Under the pieces are notes generated by a model. The model searched no databases and was not told the origin of the DNA. It saw nothing but the letters and a program-made list of their open reading frames with translations. Shown in pieces: positions 7,783 through 16,333 of a stretch of 64,000 nucleotides of DNA. Origin of the DNA: Marinoscillum pacificum (GTDB lineage Bacteria > Bacteroidota > Bacteroidia > Cytophagales > Cyclobacteriaceae); contig NZ_JAMZMJ010000006.1 in the NCBI RefSeq assembly GCF_024714495.1, forward strand, positions 124,001-188,000, given 5' to 3'. Numbering within the stretch: the stretch's first letter is position 1; every line of letters starts with the position of its first letter. The position numbers were made by a program, and so were the translations under genes.

Positions 7783-7917
7783 ATGGAACAACTTACAAAT
7801 CCAGCAGTAACTAGCGGAGTAGATTTATTTGTTAACATCGTTGTGATTCTTATTGCATTTGGAGCAGCTATTTCTTTAGTTGATTTCAGAAAAACACAAC
7901 AAAAAAGCGAAGACTAA
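7783..7917 (+). CDS. 44-residue single-span membrane protein
   Basis: An ATG at 7783 opens a 44-codon frame ending at TAA 7915-7917. The product has a polar N-terminus (M-E-Q-L-T-N-P-A-V-T), one hydrophobic span over residues 15-34 with D14 at its edge, and a basic, polar tail (D-F-R-K-T-Q-Q-K-S-E-D), the charge order expected for a small inner-membrane protein with a cytoplasmic C-terminus. It ends 4 bases before the start of the phosphatase gene, suggesting co-transcription. No family recognised. Confidence 0.65.
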   Translation: MEQLTNPAVTSGVDLFVNIVVILIAFGAAISLVDFRKTQQKSED

Positions 7918-7921
7918 TTAA

Positions 7922-8617
7922 ATGCCTAAGTCATTAGGCAAATCAATTGGTCCATCCACAGGGCGTAGGTTAGTCATTTCGGATATACACGGATGCTATG
8001 CTACGCTAACTACTCTTCTTGATCGATTAGAAATTCAACAGTCCGATCAAGTCTTCTTTTTGGGAGACTATATCAGCAAAGGTTCCGAGTGCAAAAAGAC
8101 ACTAGACCTGATATTACATCTCAATACTCTCCCAAACTACTTCGCCTTATTGGGTAATCATGATGATCTGTTTTTGGAATACTTAAAAACAGGCTCAGAA
8201 TCTATCAAGCAAAAACTTATAGAACTTGGCAACTCAGAACTCCTGGCGTTTTCTGATAATGATGTCGCTTATTACAAGGGTGAGCTATCCAAGCTATATT
8301 GCTTTTTTGACATTGGTCCATTTCTGTTGGTCCATGCAGGATTCGATTTTAATTTAATCAATCCATTCGAGTCGAAACTCGCCATGTTGAATATTCGACA
8401 ATTTGCCTACAACTCAGAGAAGGCAGGAAATAAAACCATCATTCATGGTCACTTTCCCCACGAGAGGGATAAAATAGAAAAAGCCATTGCTAGCCAGGAT
8501 AAAATCATCCCTTTAGACAATGGCTGTGTATATCTTGGAAATAGAGAAAATATGGGAGAGTTGCTATGTCTGGAATTAGACACTATGAAACTCCACAGTC
8601 AAGTTAAGATCGATTAA
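7922..8617 (+). CDS. calcineurin-like metallophosphatase
   Basis: The 231-residue protein carries the ordered metallophosphoesterase signature: S-D-I-H-G-C (23-28), G-D-Y-I-S-K-G (47-53), L-G-N-H-D-D (78-83), V-H-A-G-F (about 138) and I-H-G-H-F-P (about 175), which together bind two metal ions. This arrangement is that of PPP-type serine/threonine phosphatases and bis(5'-nucleosyl)-tetraphosphatases; the substrate (phosphoprotein or dinucleotide) cannot be chosen. No signal peptide, so it is cytoplasmic. It follows the 44-residue membrane protein by 4 bases. Confidence 0.92.
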   Translation: MPKSLGKSIGPSTGRRLVISDIHGCYATLTTLLDRLEIQQSDQVFFLGDYISKGSECKKTLDLILHLNTLPNYFALLGNHDDLFLEYLKTGSESIKQKLIELGNSELLAFSDNDVAYYKGELSKLYCFFDIGPFLLVHAGFDFNLINPFESKLAMLNIRQFAYNSEKAGNKTIIHGHFPHERDKIEKAIASQDKIIPLDNGCVYLGNRENMGELLCLELDTMKLHSQVKID

Positions 8618-8620
8618 ACC

Positions 8621-8725
8621 TTAAACGTGATCTCTTTTGTGATTGCTTACTTTGTTATTTGGAAGGATCATAGGGCATACCATTGCGAAAACGAACAATA
8701 CACCGATAAGAACTAACATTGCCAT
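8621..8725 (-). CDS. possible 34-residue single-span membrane peptide
   Basis: On the minus strand ATG at 8725 opens a 34-codon frame ending at TAA 8621. The product has one hydrophobic stretch (residues 3-21, M-L-V-L-I-G-V-L-F-V-F-A-M-V-C-P-M-I-L) and a polar, basic tail (N-N-K-V-S-N-H-K-R-D-H-V). No clear ribosome-binding site is visible. It fills the convergent gap between the phosphatase stop and the gdhA terminator. The frame is plausible but short; no family recognised. Confidence 0.4.
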   Translation of the reverse strand: MAMLVLIGVLFVFAMVCPMILPNNKVSNHKRDHV

Positions 8726-8781
8726 ATTTCTATCTTTATAATGAGGAGCAAATATAATTGAGTCCTCGGTAAACCACCAAG

Positions 8782-10193
<1,412 letters not shown>

Positions 10194-10332
10194 TTATTCA
10201 AAAACATAAAGGAACATTTCGTCGAATTAGAATTAATATTGGTCGTATTACTTAACCCAATGGTCATTCTAATCTAAACAGAGAGTAACCTTCGTACGTT
10301 AAATTGGTAAGTGAACTTAAACCACCAATGTT

Positions 10333-10506
10333 ATGTACACTACAAATCTTGACTCTGAGATCTTTACTAAAGTGCAAAGACTCAATAAGGAACAAAAAAA
10401 TGAAGTACTTGACTATTTAGAAACAATTCCTAAAGTAAGTCACAGTACAAGACTTTATAGAAGAAAAGCTATGAAGCAAATTAGAGAAGCGCTGAAGGGA
10501 AACTAA
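10333..10506 (+). CDS. 57-residue hypothetical protein
   Basis: ATG 10333 to TAA 10504-10506 encodes a 57-residue charged, helical protein: an acidic N-terminal part (L-D-S-E-I-F-T-K-V-Q-R-L), then E-Q-K-N-E-V-L-D-Y-L-E, and a basic C-terminus (R-L-Y-R-R-K-A-M-K-Q-I-R-E-A-L). The Q-K-N-E-V-L-D-Y-L stretch is reminiscent of DUF2281-like small proteins, but the match is weak. It lies between the divergent gdhA promoter and the convergent channel gene. A basic amphipathic C-terminus would fit nucleic-acid or membrane contact; this is inference only. Confidence 0.55.
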   Translation: MYTTNLDSEIFTKVQRLNKEQKNEVLDYLETIPKVSHSTRLYRRKAMKQIREALKGN

Positions 10507-10514
10507 ACCCTTTT

Positions 10515-12416
10515 TTAGTCTTCTGATAGTACAATGACCATGTCATCTTTGGTCAGGGTAAAGGCATTAGATTTTGGAGGATTTACATATACTCCATAAC
10601 CTCTACTCATGTCTTTTGATTCCTTGATCACACGGTATCCTATTGCCACTTCGTTCTTTCTAGCAGCTGATTCCAGAATGGTATAGAAGTTTATTGGCTC
10701 GCCAACTTTTACATATTCACTAGCTGGCTTGATATAAATTTCAGAACCGTCCGCATCAAACAAATCTTCGAATACACGCATCAGGTATTTGTTTTCAGAA
10801 ACCTGGCTCATCAAAAGTGAAATCAATTTATCACTTACAATGAAGTCATCTGCACTAGTAATATCAGCCAATTGTCTATTACGGATATCCAACATCTCTG
10901 ATACAATCTTGTACTTCTCACCATTCTTCTCAGTGAAGTTTCTTAAGTGGAGAAGTGTGATCAATGTTTGTGCATCCGCTTCCTGAATAGGGAAGTAGTT
11001 TTGATAACACAGCAACATGATATAGTCGTACTGACCAAGATTCATTGATTCCAATGTTTCACGATCAGTAGTATCCATTACTTCAAAAGCCAATTTGATG
11101 TTATCAACATTGTTTTGAAGTTTATTCACCGCTTTAGCTGCATCATCAAATTTACTGATTACGCGCACTTCAGATCCTGGTGGCACATAGTTGTCCAATT
11201 CTTTGATAATGTATTTAGCTCTATTGTTCCATCCAAGAATAAGAATCTTTTCTTCTTCCTGAACTAACGGCTCAGTGTAGACAATTTTGTTTTCTTCAGT
11301 ATCTTGATGAACAGGAGCATTTGGAACTAGCGTGTCATCGTCTTCTGTGATTCCAATTACTCGATCTCCTTCTTTGAAAATGGTGTCCATAGGAGGGTTG
11401 ATCTCCACATGGCCATCTGCAAACTGAATACCCATGATGGCAGAATCTTCATAAGAGAATAAAATGTCTCTGAATGTCTTACCTATCAAAGTTGGTTCTG
11501 GCATGAAGTAAATTTCATCACCACCAAAATCCATTAGCTCTATATAAACCACAGACAATCCGGACTGTCTGGAAGTTTGAACCATGATCCGCGAAATGAT
11601 CTCATCAGAAAGAATCAGTTCCACTTCATCTTTACCAACCATCTTCGCCACTTCAAAGTTTCGCTTATCTTCCATCTCCGCGGTGATGTGATAAGGATCA
11701 GGTCTTCTTTCAGGGTTTGTTACGATCGCAACGATCGTTTTGATAATTTGAGAATCTGAATTCTCATTGTCTTTATCCAGAATGATAATCGATTTTGTAT
11801 CAAATGGATTAGCGATATACAAATCATGTACATCAATCGGATTACCAGTTCTACAAATTACTTTTGTATTTCCTGTGCTTCCGACTTTATCGCGTATCTC
11901 ATCTTCCATCAACACCTTATCCATATCTGCCAAAATCACGATAACACCTCTTTTTTGGTTCTCGTTAGCAATACAGATTTCTGAAATGATGGTAAATATT
12001 TTTGAAGACCAGCCTAAAATCAACACATGGTCTTTTTCGATTACGAACGATCTACCTTTTCTAAGGTCGTCCATTTTGGTCAAGATACCATTAGATACCA
12101 AACCTATCAATGTAGAGATAATCACCAGACCTAAACCTGTTGTTATCATCATGAACAATCGGAAAGGCCAATTATCATCATGATTACCTAAAACTCCTGG
12201 ATCTAAAATGTGTGTCAGGTTCACCCATAAAGATTCAAAGAAGCTAAAGTCTTTATCTGAATCTGGATGAAGTCCAAATACTAACAGTAACGTACCAAAG
12301 AATATAATTAAAATGAAGGACAGTAATCCCAGTCCGTAAATCATTGCTACGGTACCTTTTGAGATAAAGCTGTCAAACTTATAATTGAGTCGAGTCTTAA
12401 GCGGGATATTGCTCAT
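10515..12416 (-). CDS. CASTOR/POLLUX-type ion channel with RCK-like domains
   Basis: The 633-residue protein has two transmembrane segments (about 21-48 and 87-112) with the pore-region H-I-L-D-P-G-V-L-G between them, then two long Rossmann-like modules that begin at H-V-L-I-L-G-W-S (about 129) and K-I-L-I-L-G-W-N (about 392). The R-T-G-N-P-I-D segment and the pore layout match the CASTOR/POLLUX/DMI1 family, whose plant members are nuclear cation channels in symbiosis signalling; bacterial roles are poorly known and are thought to be in ion homeostasis. The protein sits in the inner membrane with cytoplasmic sensor domains. It is a single-gene unit facing away from the lipoprotein at 12572. 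Confidence 0.9.
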   Translation of the reverse strand: MSNIPLKTRLNYKFDSFISKGTVAMIYGLGLLSFILIIFFGTLLLVFGLHPDSDKDFSFFESLWVNLTHILDPGVLGNHDDNWPFRLFMMITTGLGLVIISTLIGLVSNGILTKMDDLRKGRSFVIEKDHVLILGWSSKIFTIISEICIANENQKRGVIVILADMDKVLMEDEIRDKVGSTGNTKVICRTGNPIDVHDLYIANPFDTKSIIILDKDNENSDSQIIKTIVAIVTNPERRPDPYHITAEMEDKRNFEVAKMVGKDEVELILSDEIISRIMVQTSRQSGLSVVYIELMDFGGDEIYFMPEPTLIGKTFRDILFSYEDSAIMGIQFADGHVEINPPMDTIFKEGDRVIGITEDDDTLVPNAPVHQDTEENKIVYTEPLVQEEEKILILGWNNRAKYIIKELDNYVPPGSEVRVISKFDDAAKAVNKLQNNVDNIKLAFEVMDTTDRETLESMNLGQYDYIMLLCYQNYFPIQEADAQTLITLLHLRNFTEKNGEKYKIVSEMLDIRNRQLADITSADDFIVSDKLISLLMSQVSENKYLMRVFEDLFDADGSEIYIKPASEYVKVGEPINFYTILESAARKNEVAIGYRVIKESKDMSRGYGVYVNPPKSNAFTLTKDDMVIVLSED

Positions 12417-12571
12417 TCGAAGCTTGCTTCTTATTTATGTCTTGAAAAGATACGCAAAAGTAATTCAAATTATAAATTATTGCGCTCCACAAAGTACAAT
12501 AAGAAAACTTTAATCGCATTCTAACTAGTACTTAATCCTCAATAAGTTATATAAGTTGGATGAAGTTGAGT

Positions 12572-13078
12572 TTATCGAATGTCTACCAATCGGAGATAAT
12601 CGAAGTACATGCGTCGGAAAGTCTCGCGCTCTTCTGCCGATCCAAACACGACTTCATCCAATACTTTCATGTCTTTATTTTCTAGTACTGCATTATATAG
12701 TTGACGGGCCAATTCTGCATGATTCTTTTGATTGGACAAGTCAAAGGAAGCCTTTTCTCCCTGAAAGTCTATTTCAAAGTCGGATTCTTGTGTATCTGAT
12801 TCTTGCTCAAAATAGAAAAACGCCATATCATTTCTCCAATTGATAATGATAGCTGGTTGCAGTTTGCCCGCTAATGTAAATTCCTCCAAACGAAAGATGT
12901 TCATCCCAGCCTCGGGTCTTTCCTCGATATGATAATCTGACTGTCGAACATTTTTAAAATATAGTTCAGACGCATCAGAGGTCTTGAAGCTGAGTTCATC
13001 ACGGCTGATTGTTTTGTTTTTATCGGGGTGGCATGATACCAGCATGATCATCATAACCAATTGAATTTGCCATTTCAT
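12572..13078 (-). CDS. lipoprotein of unknown function
   Basis: A 168-residue protein whose leader ends in the lipobox M-L-V-S-C16 followed by H-P-D-K, so it is likely anchored in the envelope. The mature part is acidic, with F-E-I-D-F-Q-G-E-K and a helical C-terminus (E-E-R-E-T-F-R-R-M-Y-F-D-Y-L-R-L). No family recognised. It is divergent from the response regulator at 13161 across 82 bases, which may therefore hold promoters for both. Confidence 0.8.
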   Translation of the reverse strand: MKWQIQLVMMIMLVSCHPDKNKTISRDELSFKTSDASELYFKNVRQSDYHIEERPEAGMNIFRLEEFTLAGKLQPAIIINWRNDMAFFYFEQESDTQESDFEIDFQGEKASFDLSNQKNHAELARQLYNAVLENKDMKVLDEVVFGSAEERETFRRMYFDYLRLVDIR

Positions 13079-13160
13079 AAGATCAGATTATTAAGGATTC
13101 GGTAAAATATAAACGTTATATCATCATTTATTAATTAAATTTAACCCACGGTGCATAGAT

Positions 13161-13820
13161 ATGGATGATAAAGCGATAAGGGTATTAATTGCAGATGATC
13201 ACACATTGTTTAGAAAAGGAATGTCCATGATGGTCAAGACTTTTCCTGGAGTGGTATCTGTACATGATGTGGAGAATGGTCAAAAAGCTCTGGATTATTT
13301 AAACGAAAATCCGGTAGACATTTTATTACTTGATTTGGAAATGCCTGTTCTAGATGGATGGGAGACTTCCAGAAAAGTGGTGAACAATTTTCCAAATACC
13401 TACATTATCATGATCTCCATGCATGATTCTTTAAAACTTATTTCTGACCTTATTGAAATAGGTGTTCACTCTTATCTTCTTAAAAGTGCTGAACCTGAAG
13501 AAGTTCAGAAGGCGATGATTTCCGTCATCAATAATGATTTCTACTACAATCAATTAGTGGCTAAAGCACTTCATCAAAAAGTAAGATCTGGAAATGCAGA
13601 CAAGCTTTTGGAAGATGACAAAAACCAATTGACAAAACGTGAGATCGAAATTCTGGAGTTGATCTGCCAGGAGCTGACGATGAAGGAGATTGGTGAGAAA
13701 CTTTACATTAGTGAACAGACGATTCATACACATAGAAAGAATCTGATGAAAAAGACAGAAGCCAAGAACGCAGTAGGTTTAGTGAAATTTGCTATTCAAA
13801 ACCATATAGTCAGTTTTTAA
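13161..13820 (+). CDS. NarL/LuxR-type response regulator (orphan)
   Basis: The 219-residue protein has a receiver domain (residues 6-125: A-D-D-H with acidic pocket at D11-D12, phospho-acceptor D58 in L-L-L-D-L-E-M-P, Lys in Y-L-L-K-S-A) and a C-terminal LuxR helix-turn-helix (about 155-215: L-T-K-R-E-I-E-I-L-E-L-I, T-M-K-E-I-G-E-K-L-Y-I-S-E-Q-T-I-H-T-H). It would regulate transcription when phosphorylated. No histidine kinase gene is near, so the partner is encoded elsewhere. A 7-base-pair hairpin directly at its stop codon probably ends the transcript. Confidence 0.93.
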   Translation: MDDKAIRVLIADDHTLFRKGMSMMVKTFPGVVSVHDVENGQKALDYLNENPVDILLLDLEMPVLDGWETSRKVVNNFPNTYIIMISMHDSLKLISDLIEIGVHSYLLKSAEPEEVQKAMISVINNDFYYNQLVAKALHQKVRSGNADKLLEDDKNQLTKREIEILELICQELTMKEIGEKLYISEQTIHTHRKNLMKKTEAKNAVGLVKFAIQNHIVSF

Positions 13821-13842
13821 CTACCCTTTTTATGGTAGTTTT
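13819..13842 (+). terminator. hairpin at the response-regulator stop codon
   Basis: AACTACC and GGTAGTT arms (7 base pairs) surround an 8-base loop and begin inside the stop codon; only TT follows before the T run breaks, so termination may be partial. Confidence 0.6.
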
Positions 13843-13963
13843 CGATTTCCTTATTTACCTAATTTACTAGGTATATTCCCTAATTTTTTAGCAAAAAGTG
13901 CCCATACGTGCAGGAATCGCATTTTAGTGATTTTTTACATGCATCATTATTCAAGTGTATTCG

Positions 13964-13971
13964 TATATTTG
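13964..13971 (+). promoter_or_regulatory. TAnnTTTG -7 box upstream of the candidate RNA gene
   Basis: TATATTTG matches the Bacteroidota -7 consensus TAnnTTTG exactly. No convincing -33 TTTG lies 19-21 bases before it. An alternative pair is TTTG at 13968-13971 with TAGGTTG at 13993-13999. Either would start transcription between about 13977 and 14007. Confidence 0.4.
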
Positions 13972-13976
13972 AATAG

Positions 13977-14207
13977 CAGTTTGTCTAGCTGCTAGGTTGA
14001 TGGTTGCAGAAAGAGCCTGAAGTATTATGGAAATTTCGCTTAATCTTTTGGTATAAAATCTCTTCTATATTCGCTTCGGCTCTTTCTCTTTTTATCTCCA
14101 ACCATTCACTCCCCAAAAAATATTTTATCTCCTTTACAACCTTTTGGCTTTTTAGCGTGCCTTAGTAATAAGTCGTAAGGAAACTTTTTGAAACAGTTTC
14201 TTTTTTT
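13977..14207 (+). ncRNA. candidate structured noncoding RNA, class unknown
   Basis: The 490-base gap between the response regulator and the TerB-like gene has no convincing coding frame but carries ordered RNA structure. From 5' to 3': hairpin AGCAG/CTGCT; an outer stem ATGGTTG (14000-14006) with CAACCAT (14099-14105); an inner stem GAAAGAGCC (14009-14017) with GGCTCTTTC (14078-14086), continued after one bulged base by GAAG/CTTC (14019-14022 with 14074-14077); a 51-base internal region; then an intrinsic terminator at 14180-14207. The span of about 200-230 bases is like 6S-type RNAs, but the inner loop is too large to claim that. The 5' end is uncertain by about 30 bases. Rest of the gap: 13843-13963 holds nothing I can name. 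Confidence 0.5.
14180..14207 (+). terminator. intrinsic terminator of the candidate RNA
   Basis: GAAACT and AGTTTC arms with a 9-base loop are followed by seven T residues. No plus-strand protein gene ends here, which is the main reason to propose an RNA gene upstream. Confidence 0.65.
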
Positions 14208-14244
14208 GCAAGTCAAAAAGGTAATCTGAAGAGGTTATCGAATT

Positions 14245-14286
14245 AAAAGTCTCTCATTTGTAATGCACATTATGGGAGACTTTTTT
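14245..14286. promoter_or_regulatory. long hairpin 25 bases before the TerB-like gene
   Basis: AAAAGTCTCTCAT pairs with ATGGGAGACTTTT over 13 positions with one T-G wobble, around a 14-base loop, and is followed by more T residues. It can be a second terminator for the upstream transcript or a leader hairpin/attenuator for the gene at 14312; the sequence works on both strands. Confidence 0.55.
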
Positions 14287-14311
14287 AATTTGAGAGAAGA
14301 ACAACTGCTGT

Positions 14312-14695
14312 ATGAGCAAGACACAACTCTCCGTACTGATTAACCTGGCCAATTCCGACGGCCAAATCGATGATTCTGAAAAAAGTTTAATTATCAAAAT
14401 AGGACGAGCTCATGGGATGAGTCCTGAGGATATCGACTACATGATTCAAAATCCTGTAGACAAAGTAGATCTGAGTAAACTAACCAACGAAGATCGGTTT
14501 GATACACTCTATAATCTGGTACATTTGATGAAAGTGGACGGGGAAATATTCGATGAGGAAATAATGTACTGCCTAAATATGGCGAGAAAGTTGAGTTATC
14601 CTCTGGAAGCAGTCATGGACCTTTATGGTTTTGTTCACGCCAATGTGAAATTGACATCTGAGATCAATAAGATCAAACGAAAGTATGATAAATAA
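14312..14695 (+). CDS. TerB-like helical protein
   Basis: A 127-residue helical protein related to the tandem pair at 4283 and 4748: it shares L-I-N-L-A-N-S-D-G-Q-I at the N-terminus, D-R-F-D-T-L-Y-N-L-V-H-L-M-K-V-D-G-E-I and the second helix pair with E-I-M-Y-C. It keeps the Asp-Gly-Glu theme twice, as expected for the TerB fold, but lacks the S-D-P-x-I-T tail of the pair. A long hairpin precedes the gene and a terminator follows it, so it is a single-gene unit. Function unknown. Confidence 0.8.
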   Translation: MSKTQLSVLINLANSDGQIDDSEKSLIIKIGRAHGMSPEDIDYMIQNPVDKVDLSKLTNEDRFDTLYNLVHLMKVDGEIFDEEIMYCLNMARKLSYPLEAVMDLYGFVHANVKLTSEINKIKRKYDK

Positions 14696-14721
14696 AAAAG
14701 GGAGCCTCAGCTCCCTTTTTT
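14694..14721. terminator. bidirectional terminator between TerB-like gene and fadA
   Basis: GGGAGC and GCTCCC arms with a 4-base loop, flanked by A run and T run (six each), serve the convergent genes ending at 14695 and 14730. Confidence 0.88.
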
Positions 14722-14729
14722 GTGGAAAT

Positions 14730-15902
14730 CTAACCTAAATATTCATAAATACCAGCTACACCCTGGCCACCACCTACACAGGCAGTCACCATTCCATATT
14801 TGGATTTACGTCTCTTCATTTCATTGAACATGGTAATGGAAAGTTTTGCACCTGTACATCCTAGTGGGTGACCAAGAGCAATTGCTCCACCATTTACGTT
14901 CAATATATCTGTGTTCAAACCCAACCCACGAACTACAGCCAACGACTGTGCAGCAAATGCTTCGTTCAGTTCGATCAGATCTATATCATTTTGTTTCAAA
15001 CCAGCTTGCTTCAATGCTTTCGGCACAGCTTCCACTGGACCAATACCCATGATTCGAGGATTTACACCTGCCGCTGTATAGCTTACCATTCTGGCAATCG
15101 GCTGCAGGTTGTATTCTTTCACCATTTTTTCAGACATCACCATCACAAAAGCAGCTCCATCTGAGGTAGGGGAAGAGTTACCCGCAGTAACTTGTCCACC
15201 AGCTTTGAATGCTGGTCGAAGACCAGCAAGTGAAGCCATGTTGGTTTCTGGTCGCACACATTCGTCAGTATCTACTACATACTTTCGATTTTTGCGCTTA
15301 CCACCTTCCATGTACACTTCTTCCACTTCCACTGGAACGATCTCATCTTTGAATTTGCCATCGACAATCGCCTTAGCTGCTTTCTGATGAGAAGCCACAG
15401 CAAATTCATTCGCGTCATCAGCTGAAATGTTGAAGTCTTTCGCTACTTCTTCTGCAGTAAGACCCATGCTGAGGTAATACTCAGGATTGTCCTTAGCTAT
15501 TTTCCAGTTCAGTGCAGTTTTGTATCCAAGCATCGGTACCAATGACATGGATTCTGTTCCACCTGCAATGATACAATCTGCAGTACCCGAGTGTACTCGT
15601 GCACAAGCGAGGTGGATTGCTTCCAATCCTGATCCACAATATCTGTTGATAATCATACCTGGGACTTCAATAGGTAATGAAAGAAGAGAAATCATTCTTC
15701 CCATTTGCATTCCTTGCTCTGCTTCAGGAATCGCATTACCTACAATCAGGTCATCAACTCTTTTGGCATCAAATCCGTCGATCGATCCCACTAAATGTTT
15801 TATTACGTCTGCTGCCAGATCATCAGGACGGTAAAATCTGAATCCGCCTTTTTTGGCTTTTCCTACTGCTGATCTATATCCGGCTACTATATATGCATCC
15901 AT
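14730..15902 (-). CDS. fadA: acetyl-CoA acyltransferase (beta-oxidation thiolase)
   Basis: A 390-residue thiolase with acyl-accepting C89 in N-R-Y-C-G-S-G, N-E-A-F-A-A-Q-S, H345 in G-H-P-L-G and C375 in C-V-G-G-G-Q-G, the complete active site. It cleaves 3-ketoacyl-CoA to acetyl-CoA. It follows fadN on the same strand, with only the four-helix-bundle module between them, so they form a fatty-acid degradation operon headed by marR. FadA is preferred over a biosynthetic acetoacetyl-CoA thiolase because of this operon. Confidence 0.93.
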   Translation of the reverse strand: MDAYIVAGYRSAVGKAKKGGFRFYRPDDLAADVIKHLVGSIDGFDAKRVDDLIVGNAIPEAEQGMQMGRMISLLSLPIEVPGMIINRYCGSGLEAIHLACARVHSGTADCIIAGGTESMSLVPMLGYKTALNWKIAKDNPEYYLSMGLTAEEVAKDFNISADDANEFAVASHQKAAKAIVDGKFKDEIVPVEVEEVYMEGGKRKNRKYVVDTDECVRPETNMASLAGLRPAFKAGGQVTAGNSSPTSDGAAFVMVMSEKMVKEYNLQPIARMVSYTAAGVNPRIMGIGPVEAVPKALKQAGLKQNDIDLIELNEAFAAQSLAVVRGLGLNTDILNVNGGAIALGHPLGCTGAKLSITMFNEMKRRKSKYGMVTACVGGGQGVAGIYEYLG

Positions 15903-15927
15903 TTTTTTAAGATTTTAAGTATTTAGA

Positions 15928-16329
15928 CTCTAGACATTAGACTTTGAGAACTTATCTATTAATGTCTTTGTCATTTTCTGTATTTCGTTAAGTTCTGATG
16001 TAAGCTTGTCATATTCTATATCAGCCATTAATTGGACCTCCTTTGAGATAATCAATTGAGTTTCCAATTCATATTGCGATCCCAAAGAATGAGAAAGAAA
16101 ATTAGATAAGTCTTTATCTGTTTTTCTTCCACAGCCCTCTGCAATGTTTGAAGGAATAGAAACTGCAGCTCTACGCATTTGAGAAGTCAATCCGAATTTG
16201 TCGTCATTCGGAAAATTCTCCGTTTGCTTGTACATATCTACAGCCAATTGAATTCCTTTTTGCCAGACTTTTAGTTCTTTGAAATTATGCATGATCTAAA
16301 ATCTTTTGTCTTACATCTTTTGTCTAGAG
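15928..16329. repeat. inverted-repeat-bounded S23 module inside the fad operon
   Basis: CTCTAGACA (15928-15936) and TGTCTAGAG (16321-16329) are exact 9-base inverted copies that bracket the four-helix-bundle gene; further AGAC/GTCT repeats lie just inside both ends. The left copy overlaps the 3' end of the gene. No target duplication was recognised. The layout suggests a small mobile cassette placed between fadN and fadA. Confidence 0.45.
15930..16292 (-). CDS. four-helix-bundle protein (S23/23S rRNA intervening-sequence family)
   Basis: The 120-residue protein begins F-K-E-L-K-V-W-Q-K-G and has F-P-x-x-D-K-F-G-L-T-S-Q-M-R-R-A-A-V-S-I-P and N-I-A-E-G, the hallmark of the S23 four-helix-bundle family. 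These were first seen as genes inside 23S rRNA intervening sequences but are scattered widely in Bacteroidota genomes; biochemical function is unknown. Here it is not near rRNA. It sits between fadN and fadA, bounded by inverted repeats, which points to insertion into an existing operon in the sense orientation. Confidence 0.93.
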   Translation of the reverse strand: MHNFKELKVWQKGIQLAVDMYKQTENFPNDDKFGLTSQMRRAAVSIPSNIAEGCGRKTDKDLSNFLSHSLGSQYELETQLIISKEVQLMADIEYDKLTSELNEIQKMTKTLIDKFSKSNV

Positions 16330-16333
16330 AAAC

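Noticed and set aside
13821-14311. tRNA or tmRNA in the structured gap
   Set aside because: No T-arm GTTCGAATC-like sequence or CCA end; the stems do not fit a cloverleaf.
14846-15387. Overlapping plus-strand reading frames across fadA
   Set aside because: They are antisense shadows of a clear thiolase gene with a complete active site.
15930-16292. Intervening sequence inside 23S rRNA
   Set aside because: No rRNA sequence on either side; the flanks are fad genes.
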